A stretch of 64,000 nucleotides of DNA from an uncultured Muribaculaceae bacterium (GTDB taxonomy: Bacteria > Bacteroidota > Bacteroidia > Bacteroidales > Muribaculaceae): assembly GCA_905233845.1 (NCBI GenBank), contig CAJOFH010000018.1, forward strand, positions 1 through 64,000. The letters are read 5' to 3'. Below, in pieces: positions 44,258 through 53,508 of the stretch. Below the pieces are notes generated by a model. The model did no database searches and was not told the origin of the DNA. It worked only from the letters and a program-made list of their open reading frames with translations. The number at the start of each line of letters is the position of its first letter. Position 1 is the first letter of the stretch. The position numbers and the translations under genes were made by a program.

Positions 44258-44289
44258 TTTGTTGCTGTGCCAAATTTATTGTACCTTTG
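44258..44289 (+). promoter_or_regulatory. Promoter of the AlbA-type gene
   Basis: TTTG (44258-44261), 20 bases, TACCTTTG (44282-44289). The RNA start would fall at about 44294, only four bases before the ATG at 44298, so the message is nearly leaderless. Confidence 0.6.
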
Positions 44290-44297
44290 CAATTGTT

Positions 44298-44942
44298 ATG
44301 GAGACCAAGAGGAAAGGTTATATCGCGTCGCTCATTGAGCAGGGCGAGCACGAGCATCAGGACTTCAAGTACCAGATTACCGACGCCCGCAAGATTGCGC
44401 GCTCCATCAGTGCCTTTGCCAACCATAGCGGTGGCCATCTGCTCGTGGGTGTGAAAGACAACGGCAGCATCGTGGGCGTGAGCAGCGACGAGGAAATATA
44501 TATGATAGAACAGGCGGCTCAGATGTACTGCCAACCCGAGCAGCAGGTTAAGTTCAAAGTGTTCAGGGTCGCAGGGAAGAGTGTACTCAAGGTCGATATC
44601 GACGAAGCTGCCGACAAACCCGTTAAGGCTCCCGATGACAACGGACAGTGGCGAGCCTACTACCGTGTCGCCGACGAGAACGTCCTCGCCAGCTCCACTC
44701 ATGTGAAGGTGATGCAGCTCAAAAGCGAACCCGCACCTGACGACGTGGTGATAAACCTGACCGAAAAAGAAGAAATGTTGCTCGACTATCTGCAAGACCA
44801 CGGCGGCATTACCCTAAGCGGCTACGAACGCCTGGCCCACATTTCATTCTTCACTGCCCAGCGCACCGCAGTGAAACTCTGCGAGATGGGCATCATCGAA
44901 ATCCAATACCACAACAACCAGTGCCTTCTCTGCCTTACCTAA
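44298..44942 (+). CDS. AlbA_2 (Schlafen-like) DNA-binding / winged-helix protein
   Basis: 214 residues from the ATG at 44298; the upstream in-frame part overlaps the promoter. The AlbA_2 domain is at about 15-125: EHEHQDFKYQITDARKIARS, then FANHSGGHLLVGVKDNG with the Gly-Gly-x-Leu-Leu-x-Gly-Val pattern. A short winged-helix part (about 155-214) with LSGYERLAHISFFTAQRTAVKL follows. These proteins are putative transcription regulators; some stand-alone Schlafen-like proteins belong to defence or stress loci. It is a single gene downstream of tRNA-Leu. The short leader may be a hint of leaderless translation. Confidence 0.85.
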   Translation: METKRKGYIASLIEQGEHEHQDFKYQITDARKIARSISAFANHSGGHLLVGVKDNGSIVGVSSDEEIYMIEQAAQMYCQPEQQVKFKVFRVAGKSVLKVDIDEAADKPVKAPDDNGQWRAYYRVADENVLASSTHVKVMQLKSEPAPDDVVINLTEKEEMLLDYLQDHGGITLSGYERLAHISFFTAQRTAVKLCEMGIIEIQYHNNQCLLCLT

Positions 44943-45026
44943 TCCTTTTTATCAAACAATTAATCACAATTACTGACAATTTTCATTTGACACTGAACGC
45001 CTAGTGGAAAGGATTTTGTATTTTTT

Positions 45027-45058
45027 TTTGGATGTTTCAAATATTTTTAATAATTTTG
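45027..45058 (+). promoter_or_regulatory. Promoter of the propeller-amidase operon
   Basis: TTTG (45027-45030), 20 bases, TAATTTTG (45051-45058). The leader is about 100 bases. Confidence 0.55.
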
Positions 45059-45162
45059 GGGCAAATAATATATAATTGGTATCATTGATAGCTAAATAAG
45101 AGCAAATGAGAATATTTCATATATTAATTAACTTTTTTGTCTAACTAAAAAACTAAGCATTT

Positions 45163-46065
45163 ATGAAAAAAGTTTTATTAGCTTTAGCATTATGCGTGTC
45201 TTTTAGTGGGATGGCACAGCTGGTGAATGTGACCTCAATCGACAAGGTCAACATTCCCGAGAGTGCCGTAAACAAAGTTGCAGCCATTAGTCCGCAGGGT
45301 GACTACATCCTTGTGACTACCGACTACAACAAAGGTCTCACTAAATATGACTTGGCAACAGGCGCTACTCAGGTTGTTACCCAGGCGCAAGGAGCCGGTT
45401 TTGACACAAAGATTTCTCCCGACGGACAGACCGTTGTCTATCGTGAGAGGTCGGCCAACAAAAAGCACTTGCAGATGAAAGCCGTCAAGAGCAAGAATCT
45501 GACAACAGGTGCCGAGCAACAGGTGGTTAAGCCCACCCGTGAACTGCAGGGAGTAGCCATCGATGGCAACACCGCAGTTGCCGTTAACAATGGCAAGATT
45601 GCCAAAAAGGCTATCGCCGACGGCAAGGCAAAGGTTAGCGCTCCTGTGCTGTCGACCAAGAACTACTTAATGTACGTTACCCGCGACGGCAAGACCACTG
45701 AGCTTGCCCCCAACGGCAAGGCCTACCGCTATATTTGGGCATCACTGTCGCCCGATGCAAGTAAGGTAGTGTACTGCTGCAGTGGCAAGGGTGCTTATGT
45801 GTGCGACATCGACGGCACTGGCTTGAAGAGCCTCGGCAACTACCGCGCTCCCAAGTGGATGGGCAACGACATGGTGGTAGCTATGGATTGCAAGGACAAC
45901 GGCGAGGTGTTCACCTCGAGCGAGATTGTTGTCCTTGACCTCAGCGGCAACAAGCAGGTTCTCACTGGCGATGACGTGATTGCCATGTATCCACTGCCAG
46001 CAAGTGGTAAGATTGCTTTCTCTACTCCAACTGGAGAGGCTTATATTATTAACATCACTAAATAA
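45163..46065 (+). CDS. Exported TolB-like beta-propeller protein
   Basis: 300 residues with signal peptide MKKVLLALALCVSFSGMAQ. The body has PD40/TolB-like blades: AAISPQGDYILVTTDYNKGLTKYDL, then TKISPDGQTVVYRE and WASLSPDASKVVYCCSGKGAYVCDIDG. Such propellers bind proteins or glycans in the periplasm or at the surface. It ends 15 bases before the start of a large exported amidase gene, so the two are probably one operon and may act as a complex. The substrate is unknown. Confidence 0.82.
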   Translation: MKKVLLALALCVSFSGMAQLVNVTSIDKVNIPESAVNKVAAISPQGDYILVTTDYNKGLTKYDLATGATQVVTQAQGAGFDTKISPDGQTVVYRERSANKKHLQMKAVKSKNLTTGAEQQVVKPTRELQGVAIDGNTAVAVNNGKIAKKAIADGKAKVSAPVLSTKNYLMYVTRDGKTTELAPNGKAYRYIWASLSPDASKVVYCCSGKGAYVCDIDGTGLKSLGNYRAPKWMGNDMVVAMDCKDNGEVFTSSEIVVLDLSGNKQVLTGDDVIAMYPLPASGKIAFSTPTGEAYIINITK

Positions 46066-46080
46066 TGGAGGAACTGAATC

Positions 46081-49000
46081 ATGAAGAAAATAATACTTTT
46101 AGCAGCAGCTCTTGTAGTTGGCTTTTCTCTTCAGGCAAAGACCGCCGATGAGTTCCGCATTTATTTGAATCCTGGTCACGGCAGCTATGGCGCTAACGAC
46201 CGCCCAATGAAGACCATTGGTCACCCCAACACTGGCGTGCTCAATGCCGAGGGAACAACTTGGATTGATACTGATACATTAGGCTTCTACGAAGGCCGTG
46301 GCACCCTGCCACGCGCGTTTGCCATTAAGAATTATCTTAAATCGGTAGGCGTAGAGAGCGAGAACATCGTTATGTCTCGCGAGGCAAATGGCCCCTGGCC
46401 CTATACTACCCCTAATAGCGAATACGACCCCGACTGCATCTACAACAAGAACCTCGCCGACATCTGCGAGGAGGTGGAGGAAGGCAACTACGATATGTTC
46501 ATCTCGTCGCACTCTAATGCGGCAACTGATGGAACTTCAACCAACTATCCTCTGTTCCTGTATCGTGGCTACGACACTGGCACCACAGGACAAGCCGGTT
46601 ATGACGGCCCAGGCGTTGAGGGCAGTGACGACATGGCTCGCACCGTGTGGCCCTATCACTACATGGGCGATATTGAGCCACAGAGCCATTACAGCGTGAC
46701 CAACATGAACGTGCGTGGCGACATCAGCTTCTATGGCAGCTACAGCACTTCTACTCGTCTCAATGGTAAGCAATATTCAGGTTATCTTGGTGTGCTCAAG
46801 CATGGCGTTCCTGGATATCTGTTGGAGGGCTTCTTCCACACCTATCAGCCTGCACGTCACCGCGCGCTGAACTTTGACTATGATCGTCTTGAGGGTATCC
46901 GCGAGGCTCGTGGTGTTGCCACTTATTGGGGCTTCAACCTAAATGGCAAGGGCGAGATTGCAGGTACTGTTAAGGACTTGCACGAGAAGATTGTCAACAA
47001 CCTCTACAACTACGCTTATGGCAGCGACGACCAATGGCTGCCTATCAATGGCGCACAGGTAGTCCTCAAGAAGGACGGCGCTGAGGTTGCAAACTATACA
47101 GTTGACCAAGAGTGGAACGGCTTCTTCGCATTCTTCGACCTCGAGCCAGGCAACTACACTGTTGAGGCTACTGCCGAAGGCTACAAGTTGCTTGAGGCTC
47201 CCATCGCAGCAACCGTTACCGCCAACAACACTTGCTACTCATTCGTGAAACTCGAGAACGTGGACTACGTTCCCGAGGAAATCGTTTATGAGAACTATCC
47301 CGATCCAGCACAGCCTGGCTATCTGGGACTTGCTGGCACTTATATCTTCGGTCAAGATGAGGGAACCACCTACACCGACGACATGACTGGCACCTTGGTT
47401 CAAGCACTCCAGTATGGTGACTCGACTATCGTCCTCACTCACGAGGGCACCTTGGCTCACCTCTACATCGTTGACAACAACACCAAGCAGATGGTTAAGG
47501 AGCTCAACACCGAGGGCTTGTTTACTATGGAGGGCAACCCAGGCTTCTACAACCAGATTGGTGCTATTGCTCTGAGTGCCGACCGCAAGCTCGTGGGTGT
47601 GACTTCGGTTCGTACATCTTATGCCGACGGCAATGTGCCTGCTGGCTACCAGCGTGGAACTATGCACGCTTACTACTGGGAAGACTTTGATGCTGCACCA
47701 ACCGACTGGTTCAATACTAAGTACTCGTCTAACTGGTACAATAGTGACCTCGGATTTGGCCTGGCAGTGAGTGGTCCAATTAATGAGTGTATGGTTTGCG
47801 TTCCAGCTCCTACCAGTGGTTCTACCCGTGGCGTTCGTCCAGCATTCTTCGTAATTCAGGACGGCAACGTGGTAAGCACCAGCCGTGCTAACGCCAATGC
47901 CACTATCGCTCTGACCGAACTTGGTGACCCATTGGCTACCGAGGGCAATATCGACAACTATCCTGTTGATAACTTCGGTTGCATCAAGGTGGCTGTTTCT
48001 CCATTTGACGACCATGCGTTCATCATTGGTGGCTCTAAGGCTGGAAAACTCTATGAGTTCCCAGTTACTGCCGATGGTGGTGTTCCCACTTACAACGTGT
48101 TCAATGCCGATCCTGAGTTGCTTGGCAATGGTATGCAAATCTTCAAGTATGCAGGTCACGTTCTCATGGTTGCTCCTTATGGAACCAAGAATGACGTGAA
48201 GGGTATCAAGATTTATGACATGACCGATGGCTTGGCAAATGCTACTCTCCTTAAGACCATCAACACCGACATCGTTGGTGCTAAGGCTATCACAGCCAAC
48301 TCGGCCGACTTCGCTTGGGCTGGCGCTGTAGTGAACCAAGAGGATATCCACGCTTATCTCGTGGGCAGCGACGTGAATGTGGTAAGATTTGCCACCGACG
48401 ACGTAGAGCAACCTAAGGTTAAGGGTATCTATGCCTATAACTTGAACTACCAGAACAATGATGGCACCTACACCTTCACATTCAACGCCAATGACAATGC
48501 CAACGAGGCTTACATCAACTTCTACGACAACGAAACTGGCGAGTTGCTGGGAACTATCGAGATTCCAAACGTAGTTCTTGGTGAGAATGAGTTTACTGTA
48601 TCTCAAGAACAGCTTCCTGGCGAGTATGGCACTAACATGAACTGGGATATCACTCTCGTAGGCGAACCAATCGCACGCATCGACCAGCTCAGCGAGCTCA
48701 ACAGCGACTGCGTCTACAGTGGTTGCCTCTTCAACAATGTTGACAAGAATCCTGAGAGTCCATACTTTGGCAACATCTATGTGGCAAACCGCATATCTCA
48801 ACCTAATGCAGGTAATGGTCTCTACATTTACGACCCAATGATGACACGTCAAAACAGCACTGCTTATCATGGTGAGACCATGCTCAGCAGCCCATACCGC
48901 TTGGCTGTAGCACCCGATGGAACAGTCTACATCCCCGACTGGAGCGATCCATACTCAGGTGTATATGTTGCTGACCCAGCAAATATCGAGGCTGACTTCA

Positions 49001-49911
49001 CTCAGTTCTTCTTGGGAACTCGTGCTAGTAGCGGTTTGTTCACCAACGAGGATGGCGTGAAGGTTGGTGGCTCGGCAACTTCGGTAGCCTTCATCGGCTC
49101 TGGTGCCGACACCAAGATGTTTGTATTCTCTGAGGACGTTCCCGGACCTTCGGGCAACGGCAACGGCGTAGCTATCTACAACGTGGGTAACGAAGATGGT
49201 ACTATCGCCAGGACTTGGGGCGTGGCTCCCGACAACTACTTCGACATTGGCTCTAAGATGCTCAACACTAACGGTAACGTAGTTCCTACCGAGGACGGTG
49301 GAGCATTCGTTTCGCAGGTTCGTAGCGCTGGCAACAACCAGAGCGGTGTACCTTCGTTCGTATATGTGAACCCCGAAGGCCAAATCGTCTTCAACTCGGG
49401 TAGCGACCTGCAAGACCTCAACGGCTCGCTTGGTGCTGGTATGGCTGTAAGCAACGACGGAAAGACTCTTGTTATCAACAACGGAAGTGGTGAGGTAGAG
49501 TTCTTCGACCTCGCTTGGAACCGCGACGGAGGTACTCCAGTTATCACTCCACGTGGTTACTCGTTCGTCAGCGCTGCTCGCCGCAACGATGGTTCGTCGC
49601 ACAATAACTACATCTATCAGATGAACTTCGACTATGGCGGCAACCTCATCGTTACCGGTAACAAGGTGGCTATGTACTCTATTCCTACCAACAACAACGA
49701 GAACAGCACTCCAGCCAAGAAGGAATATCTCGTGACTAAGGAAGACCCAACTGGCATCAACACCGTGAATGTTGACAAGAACAAGAAGGTTGTTTCGGTT
49801 AAGTACGTGAACGTGGCTGGTATCGAGTCGAGCACTCCATTCCAGGGTGTAAACATCGTTGTAACTCGCTACGAGGACGGCTCACAAACTTCTACTAAGG
49901 TTATCAAGTAA
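46081..49911 (+). CDS. Large exported N-acetylmuramoyl-L-alanine amidase-like protein with propeller and T9SS-like tail
   Basis: 1276 residues. After a signal peptide (cleavage near LQAK) comes an Amidase_3-like domain (about 24-290): His33 in LNPGHGSYG, Glu71 in FYEGRG, His144 in SSHSNA and a late Glu in LLEGFFHTYQ fit the zinc ligands and catalytic acid. A carboxypeptidase-regulatory-like Ig domain follows (about 295-400, GTVKDLHEK, LEPGNYTVEATAEGYKL). Beta-propeller-like repeats fill residues about 420-1210 and resemble DUF4623. The C-terminus VKYVNVAGIESSTPFQGVNI ending in KVIK is the type of tail used by the type IX secretion or surface-sorting route. It would cut peptidoglycan stem peptides or another amide outside the cell. 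The length is far above ordinary amidases. Confidence 0.85.
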   Translation: MKKIILLAAALVVGFSLQAKTADEFRIYLNPGHGSYGANDRPMKTIGHPNTGVLNAEGTTWIDTDTLGFYEGRGTLPRAFAIKNYLKSVGVESENIVMSREANGPWPYTTPNSEYDPDCIYNKNLADICEEVEEGNYDMFISSHSNAATDGTSTNYPLFLYRGYDTGTTGQAGYDGPGVEGSDDMARTVWPYHYMGDIEPQSHYSVTNMNVRGDISFYGSYSTSTRLNGKQYSGYLGVLKHGVPGYLLEGFFHTYQPARHRALNFDYDRLEGIREARGVATYWGFNLNGKGEIAGTVKDLHEKIVNNLYNYAYGSDDQWLPINGAQVVLKKDGAEVANYTVDQEWNGFFAFFDLEPGNYTVEATAEGYKLLEAPIAATVTANNTCYSFVKLENVDYVPEEIVYENYPDPAQPGYLGLAGTYIFGQDEGTTYTDDMTGTLVQALQYGDSTIVLTHEGTLAHLYIVDNNTKQMVKELNTEGLFTMEGNPGFYNQIGAIALSADRKLVGVTSVRTSYADGNVPAGYQRGTMHAYYWEDFDAAPTDWFNTKYSSNWYNSDLGFGLAVSGPINECMVCVPAPTSGSTRGVRPAFFVIQDGNVVSTSRANANATIALTELGDPLATEGNIDNYPVDNFGCIKVAVSPFDDHAFIIGGSKAGKLYEFPVTADGGVPTYNVFNADPELLGNGMQIFKYAGHVLMVAPYGTKNDVKGIKIYDMTDGLANATLLKTINTDIVGAKAITANSADFAWAGAVVNQEDIHAYLVGSDVNVVRFATDDVEQPKVKGIYAYNLNYQNNDGTYTFTFNANDNANEAYINFYDNETGELLGTIEIPNVVLGENEFTVSQEQLPGEYGTNMNWDITLVGEPIARIDQLSELNSDCVYSGCLFNNVDKNPESPYFGNIYVANRISQPNAGNGLYIYDPMMTRQNSTAYHGETMLSSPYRLAVAPDGTVYIPDWSDPYSGVYVADPANIEADFTQFFLGTRASSGLFTNEDGVKVGGSATSVAFIGSGADTKMFVFSEDVPGPSGNGNGVAIYNVGNEDGTIARTWGVAPDNYFDIGSKMLNTNGNVVPTEDGGAFVSQVRSAGNNQSGVPSFVYVNPEGQIVFNSGSDLQDLNGSLGAGMAVSNDGKTLVINNGSGEVEFFDLAWNRDGGTPVITPRGYSFVSAARRNDGSSHNNYIYQMNFDYGGNLIVTGNKVAMYSIPTNNNENSTPAKKEYLVTKEDPTGINTVNVDKNKKVVSVKYVNVAGIESSTPFQGVNIVVTRYEDGSQTSTKVIK

Positions 49912-49974
49912 TCCTGTTACTTAACACATAACCAACTAAAAAGATGCTGTGCAGTTATCGCACAGCATCTTTTT
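49896..49974 (+). repeat. 79-bp direct repeat, left copy (includes terminator)
   Basis: It starts within the last codons of the amidase gene (KVIK, stop) and ends in a strong hairpin at 49938-49975, AAAAAGATGCTGTGC with GCACAGCATCTTTTT. A copy with three mismatches lies at 53408-53486. The hairpin also serves the convergent anti-sigma gene. Confidence 0.85.
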
Positions 49975-49997
49975 TCAGTATTATTAATTATGCTTTA

Positions 49998-51281
49998 TTA
50001 TTTGCCTAGATTCAGGCGGATGCCTAAGTTCAGGTCGAAATTGAACGGTTTGTCTTTATAAAGATTATAGATGTCACTACCGTTGTTGAAGTAATATGAT
50101 ACGCCTGGTTCCACATAAATTCCCAACTTGTCAATTATATTATACTGCGCTCCAATTCCTGCATTTGTCGAGAATTGTGGTCTATGGTCACGGTTGTTGT
50201 AGGTTATGACCGTTTTCTTTCCTTGATTGTAGCGAGTTATTTGCATGTGATTAGTCACATTAAATTCAATCATCGCTCCTGCAGTAGCATAGACTTGGAA
50301 ATGCTCGTTTTTCCATATATTGCGCGACACATCGACAGGCACTCCCAAATAGTTGAACGTTCCACCGATTTCTTGATAGGTGATACCAACTTTAGCTTCA
50401 GCCTTTTGCTTCAGTCTAGTAAATATCAAGCCACTACCTATCTTCCACTTGTCATCAATATTGAAGGCAACCTTTGCTCCAACTCTTATGGGCACTTGAT
50501 GAGGGTAATTGTAATCATTAGGATCATTGCTATATTGGAAAGGTTCGTCCGACGAACCTGGATTATGGCCGTTGGAAGGAGGATTAGCAGGTGAATTAAG
50601 ATCTGCATTCCATTGCGCCTGACTGGACATTGTGCCAATACCACTATAATATAGCGACACATTTATCTTGTTTTCTGCTCTTTTAGCTGCAAACCTTGTG
50701 TTTGAATTAATTGTGAATAATGGCTCTTTTTGCTCGTTTTTCTGAGGCTTGACACTTTGTTGATTCGGTGTTGGGGGAGTTGTGGGCTTCTTGATTTTTT
50801 GATTTTCTTTTTGTGGCGACGGGGCCGCTTCTTCCACTTCTGTTTTTATAATGTTTTCTTCAACAGAAGTTTCTGCTTTAATGTACTCTTTGGTGGCTGT
50901 AGTCACTGCAGTGGCTTTGCTAGCTATTCCATTATTGACATTACTTTGTTGAGCAAGAGGTTGGTCAACAATATCATCAGCATCTTCTTCGGGAGATGAG
51001 GTAGGCATCTTCACATCCTTTCTGGGAGTTTCAGTTTTAGCCACTTCATTGCCATTATATGTCATTTGCGACTCTTGATTGCACAACACTCGAAACATCA
51101 CTACCACAGCAATTACTGCTGCAGCCACAGCAGCAACCTTACCCCAGCGTGCCAAATTATAACCTTTGTTGACCTTATTGGCTTTTAATGCAGTATCGAT
51201 GTCGTGCCACAACCCCTCAGGCTCTGGCATCTGGTGTTGTGACAAGCGCTCGTGCATTATATCGATAAAGTCGTTGTTCAT
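49998..51281 (-). CDS. Anti-sigma / outer-membrane barrel fusion protein
   Basis: 427 residues, intact. The N-terminus (about 1-40, MPEPEGLWHDIDTALK) looks like a cytoplasmic anti-sigma segment. One membrane helix follows (VAAVAAAVIAVVVMFRVL), then a long linker rich in Pro, Glu, Gln and Lys (about 75-195), then a beta-barrel or beta-rich domain (about 200-427) with strands such as VPIRVGAKVAFNID and YVEPGVSYYF. Its ATG overlaps the sigma gene stop by four bases, so the two are coupled. One chain thus appears to reach from cytoplasm to outer membrane, if the end domain inserts there. The paralogue at 32735-34196 is frameshifted. It probably controls its sigma factor in answer to an envelope signal; this is inference. 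Confidence 0.8.
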   Translation of the reverse strand: MNNDFIDIMHERLSQHQMPEPEGLWHDIDTALKANKVNKGYNLARWGKVAAVAAAVIAVVVMFRVLCNQESQMTYNGNEVAKTETPRKDVKMPTSSPEEDADDIVDQPLAQQSNVNNGIASKATAVTTATKEYIKAETSVEENIIKTEVEEAAPSPQKENQKIKKPTTPPTPNQQSVKPQKNEQKEPLFTINSNTRFAAKRAENKINVSLYYSGIGTMSSQAQWNADLNSPANPPSNGHNPGSSDEPFQYSNDPNDYNYPHQVPIRVGAKVAFNIDDKWKIGSGLIFTRLKQKAEAKVGITYQEIGGTFNYLGVPVDVSRNIWKNEHFQVYATAGAMIEFNVTNHMQITRYNQGKKTVITYNNRDHRPQFSTNAGIGAQYNIIDKLGIYVEPGVSYYFNNGSDIYNLYKDKPFNFDLNLGIRLNLGK

Positions 51282-51859
51282 ATAGTGGAGTTTTTTAAAT
51301 CCATAATTTTCTGAGCAAGCAGTTTGCGTGCACGGTGGAACTGAGATGCCGAAGTGTTCTCGCTTATTCCAAGCATGCTGGCAATGGTGCGATGAGGTAA
51401 TTGTTCAATCGCAAAGAGGTTGAAAACTGTGCGATATCCATCAGGTAACTGTCGCACAAGTTTCATCATATCATCAATGTTGAGTTTCGAAGCAATGGCT
51501 GCAAGTGCAGTTTCTTCGCCTTCTATAATATCATTTTCGAGAGCATCATCAAGCGGCACAATAAAAGGATTGGATTTCTTGCGTCGCAACAGCTGTAGTG
51601 ATTCATTTATTACAATGCGTGACATCCATGAACTCAAAGAGCTCTCATTCTTATAACGGAATGTGCTTAAATTGCTGAAAATCTTTATATAACTGTCTTG
51701 AAGCACATCTTTCACATCGTCGTCATTAGGCACATAGCGAGAACACACGGCAGTCATGCTACTCACAGTGAGGTCATAGAGTCGCCTCATAGCCTTAGAG
51801 TCGCCTTGCATGATGTCGCGCACGAGTTTTTCATCGATTGCTCCGCTATTTTTGTTCAT
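51278..51859 (-). CDS. ECF-type RNA polymerase sigma factor
   Basis: 193 residues. Region 2 shows RYVPNDDDVKDVLQDSYIKIFSNLSTFRYKNESSLSSWMSRI, and region 4 LPDGYRTVFNLFAIEQLPHRTIASMLGISENT. It is translationally coupled to the anti-sigma/barrel gene and is paralogous to the factor at 34203-34769. No full promoter was found upstream. The divergent gene at 52026 has a TAACTTTG box at 51991-51998. Confidence 0.93.
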   Translation of the reverse strand: MNKNSGAIDEKLVRDIMQGDSKAMRRLYDLTVSSMTAVCSRYVPNDDDVKDVLQDSYIKIFSNLSTFRYKNESSLSSWMSRIVINESLQLLRRKKSNPFIVPLDDALENDIIEGEETALAAIASKLNIDDMMKLVRQLPDGYRTVFNLFAIEQLPHRTIASMLGISENTSASQFHRARKLLAQKIMDLKNSTI

Positions 51860-51990
51860 TTCTCCAAATAAACTTCTATATTATAAATGCACAACCAACA
51901 AAAATCTTGCAGAGACATTGCATTTTTTTTGAAAATCATGCAAGATTTCTGATTTTTGAGCATTTAATAAGTGAACAACAATAAAAGAAG

Positions 51991-51998
51991 TAACTTTG
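51991..51998 (+). promoter_or_regulatory. -7 box for the lipoprotein gene at 52026
   Basis: TAACTTTG, 27 bases before the ATG. No well-placed TTG upstream, so this promoter may depend on another factor, for example the divergent sigma. That last point is speculative. Confidence 0.4.
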
Positions 51999-52025
51999 CA
52001 AAAATAATACATAATCATATCTTAT

Positions 52026-52460
52026 ATGACAAAATTTTTGAAAATATTGCTGCTGGCATGTGTGGCTGCACTTAGTCTTTCCTCCTGTGAGAAAGAAGAA
52101 CTAAGAGATGGTGACTGGGAAGCAATGAAATGGATCAATCCCAGCGAACTCGTCCAGCAAGACAAAGTTTTTATTGTCCCTGCCGATGGTGGCAGCTACA
52201 CATTTGAATGTAAGAACTATCATCCTTGGATTTCAGATGTCATTGAGGGCAAAGATTATACTGGGCAACTTTTTTCCCCTGACAATGAAGACTTCCATCA
52301 TCTCAAAGGCGCCTGGTGGGAAGTGAAGATTGACAAGAAACTTGTAACTATCACTTTCTCACCTCTTGACAGCGAGACCGATGCACGAGACTTGACAGTT
52401 GACTTAACCGCTGGCGACATTTTTGACCATCTCAGGTTCTCTCAAAAAAGGGAAAGTTAA
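52026..52460 (+). CDS. Small lipoprotein, BACON-like
   Basis: 144 residues. The lipoprotein signal ends in LSLSSCEKE with Cys at about 21. The rest has a beta-sandwich look with VFIVPADGGSYTFECKNYHPWISD and a final VTITFSPLDSETDARDLTVDLTAG, as in BACON domains, which bind glycans or mucins in Bacteroidetes. It is divergent from the sigma / anti-sigma pair and followed 57 bases later by another lipoprotein gene, so the two may be an operon and could be targets of that sigma. Function unknown. Confidence 0.78.
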   Translation: MTKFLKILLLACVAALSLSSCEKEELRDGDWEAMKWINPSELVQQDKVFIVPADGGSYTFECKNYHPWISDVIEGKDYTGQLFSPDNEDFHHLKGAWWEVKIDKKLVTITFSPLDSETDARDLTVDLTAGDIFDHLRFSQKRES

Positions 52461-52517
52461 ACTGGCAAGCGATTCGCACGATTAGTGATTAAGGAAAACC
52501 ATAAAAAGAGATTAGAC

Positions 52518-53396
52518 ATGAAAATCAATATTTTACTTTCATTACTACTCACGCTGCTGATGTGCTCATGCAGTGATGAGAAAGACGAGCCTGTTTATCG
52601 CGAGAATCCTGTACGCGAAGCACCTCTTTTGGCTAGTTATCATCAGAAATTTGGAAATTGCGAGATGTGGCCAAAGAGAGTGATTGATGACAGCGAGTTA
52701 ACAGGGATAGGTGGGGACTATTACTACTGGAACGCCCATAAAGCCGAAGCCCAAACAATGGAAGAGTTAATGGCATTGTGCGATGTTCCTGAAGATTTGT
52801 TGTCAGCGATGTCAACCCGCAATCTTGCGCTCACTTGTTTCATGCATCCCTATAACACGATTCCTCTCTTTTATAACTCAATTTATCAGAGCGTCTTTAC
52901 CATGACTCTTGCCAATAGCTATGAGGAGATCATGCGTCGCCGTTCTGGAGCAGCAGAGCTGCTCAACCTATATTGTGAACTTGAATACCCGAAATCAAGA
53001 ACTGAAAAACCAACTGCTGGCTTGAGTTATGAAGACTATAAGACAAGTGCCTGCGAAAGCTATGCTCACCTTAATGGACTATCTCTTTTCTTGATGACGG
53101 CAGTTGACTATAATGCACTGAACAAAGAACAATTGGCACGGCTCTCAAGCGAGATTTTCAGAAAGATTGACAACATTGCTGCCGCAGATGAGGAGATGCA
53201 CTACGAAGGCTATCGATACACATATCTCATAGGAGCTTTCATCGCCTATCATTATGACAACAAACTCAGTGAAAACGAAGTGAATTTACTGCGCACTTTC
53301 ATTGCCTCACAAGGAGTGCCAAGCAACGAATATTATTCTCGCGCAACCGCAGTCATCTCGCAAAGCCTTGAACGCATGCAACAATTGGCGCAATAA
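52518..53396 (+). CDS. Lipoprotein of unknown function
   Basis: 292 residues from the ATG at 52518; the upstream GTG in frame is rejected because this ATG begins a lipoprotein signal (MKINILLSLLLTLLMCSC). The body is helical with many aromatic residues and clear amphipathic stretches (NSYEEIMRRRSGAAELLNLYCELEY, QLARLSSEIFRKIDNIAAADEE). I do not recognise the family. It is the second gene after the BACON-like lipoprotein and ends at the right-hand 79-bp repeat. Confidence 0.75.
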   Translation: MKINILLSLLLTLLMCSCSDEKDEPVYRENPVREAPLLASYHQKFGNCEMWPKRVIDDSELTGIGGDYYYWNAHKAEAQTMEELMALCDVPEDLLSAMSTRNLALTCFMHPYNTIPLFYNSIYQSVFTMTLANSYEEIMRRRSGAAELLNLYCELEYPKSRTEKPTAGLSYEDYKTSACESYAHLNGLSLFLMTAVDYNALNKEQLARLSSEIFRKIDNIAAADEEMHYEGYRYTYLIGAFIAYHYDNKLSENEVNLLRTFIASQGVPSNEYYSRATAVISQSLERMQQLAQ

Positions 53397-53407
53397 TTAA
53401 ACCCAAA

Positions 53408-53486
53408 TAAGGTTATCAAGTAATCCTATTACTCAACACATAACCAACTAAAAAGATGCTGTGCAATTATCGCACAGCATCTTTTT
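53408..53486 (+). repeat. 79-bp direct repeat, right copy
   Basis: 76 of 79 bases match 49896-49974. It contains a fossil of the amidase gene end (KVIK and stop) and the same hairpin (53450-53486), which can end transcription from both sides here. Confidence 0.85.
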
Positions 53487-53508
53487 AAACCCTAATGATC
53501 GATATGAA

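Noticed and set aside
44072..44297. Possible integration site at tRNA-Leu
   Set aside because: No integrase, no repeat of the tRNA 3' end downstream within the window.
47239..48870. Long open frame (543 codons) opposite the amidase gene
   Set aside because: It is antisense to a clear gene with known domains. Its translation has no recognisable motifs and it probably results from codon bias.
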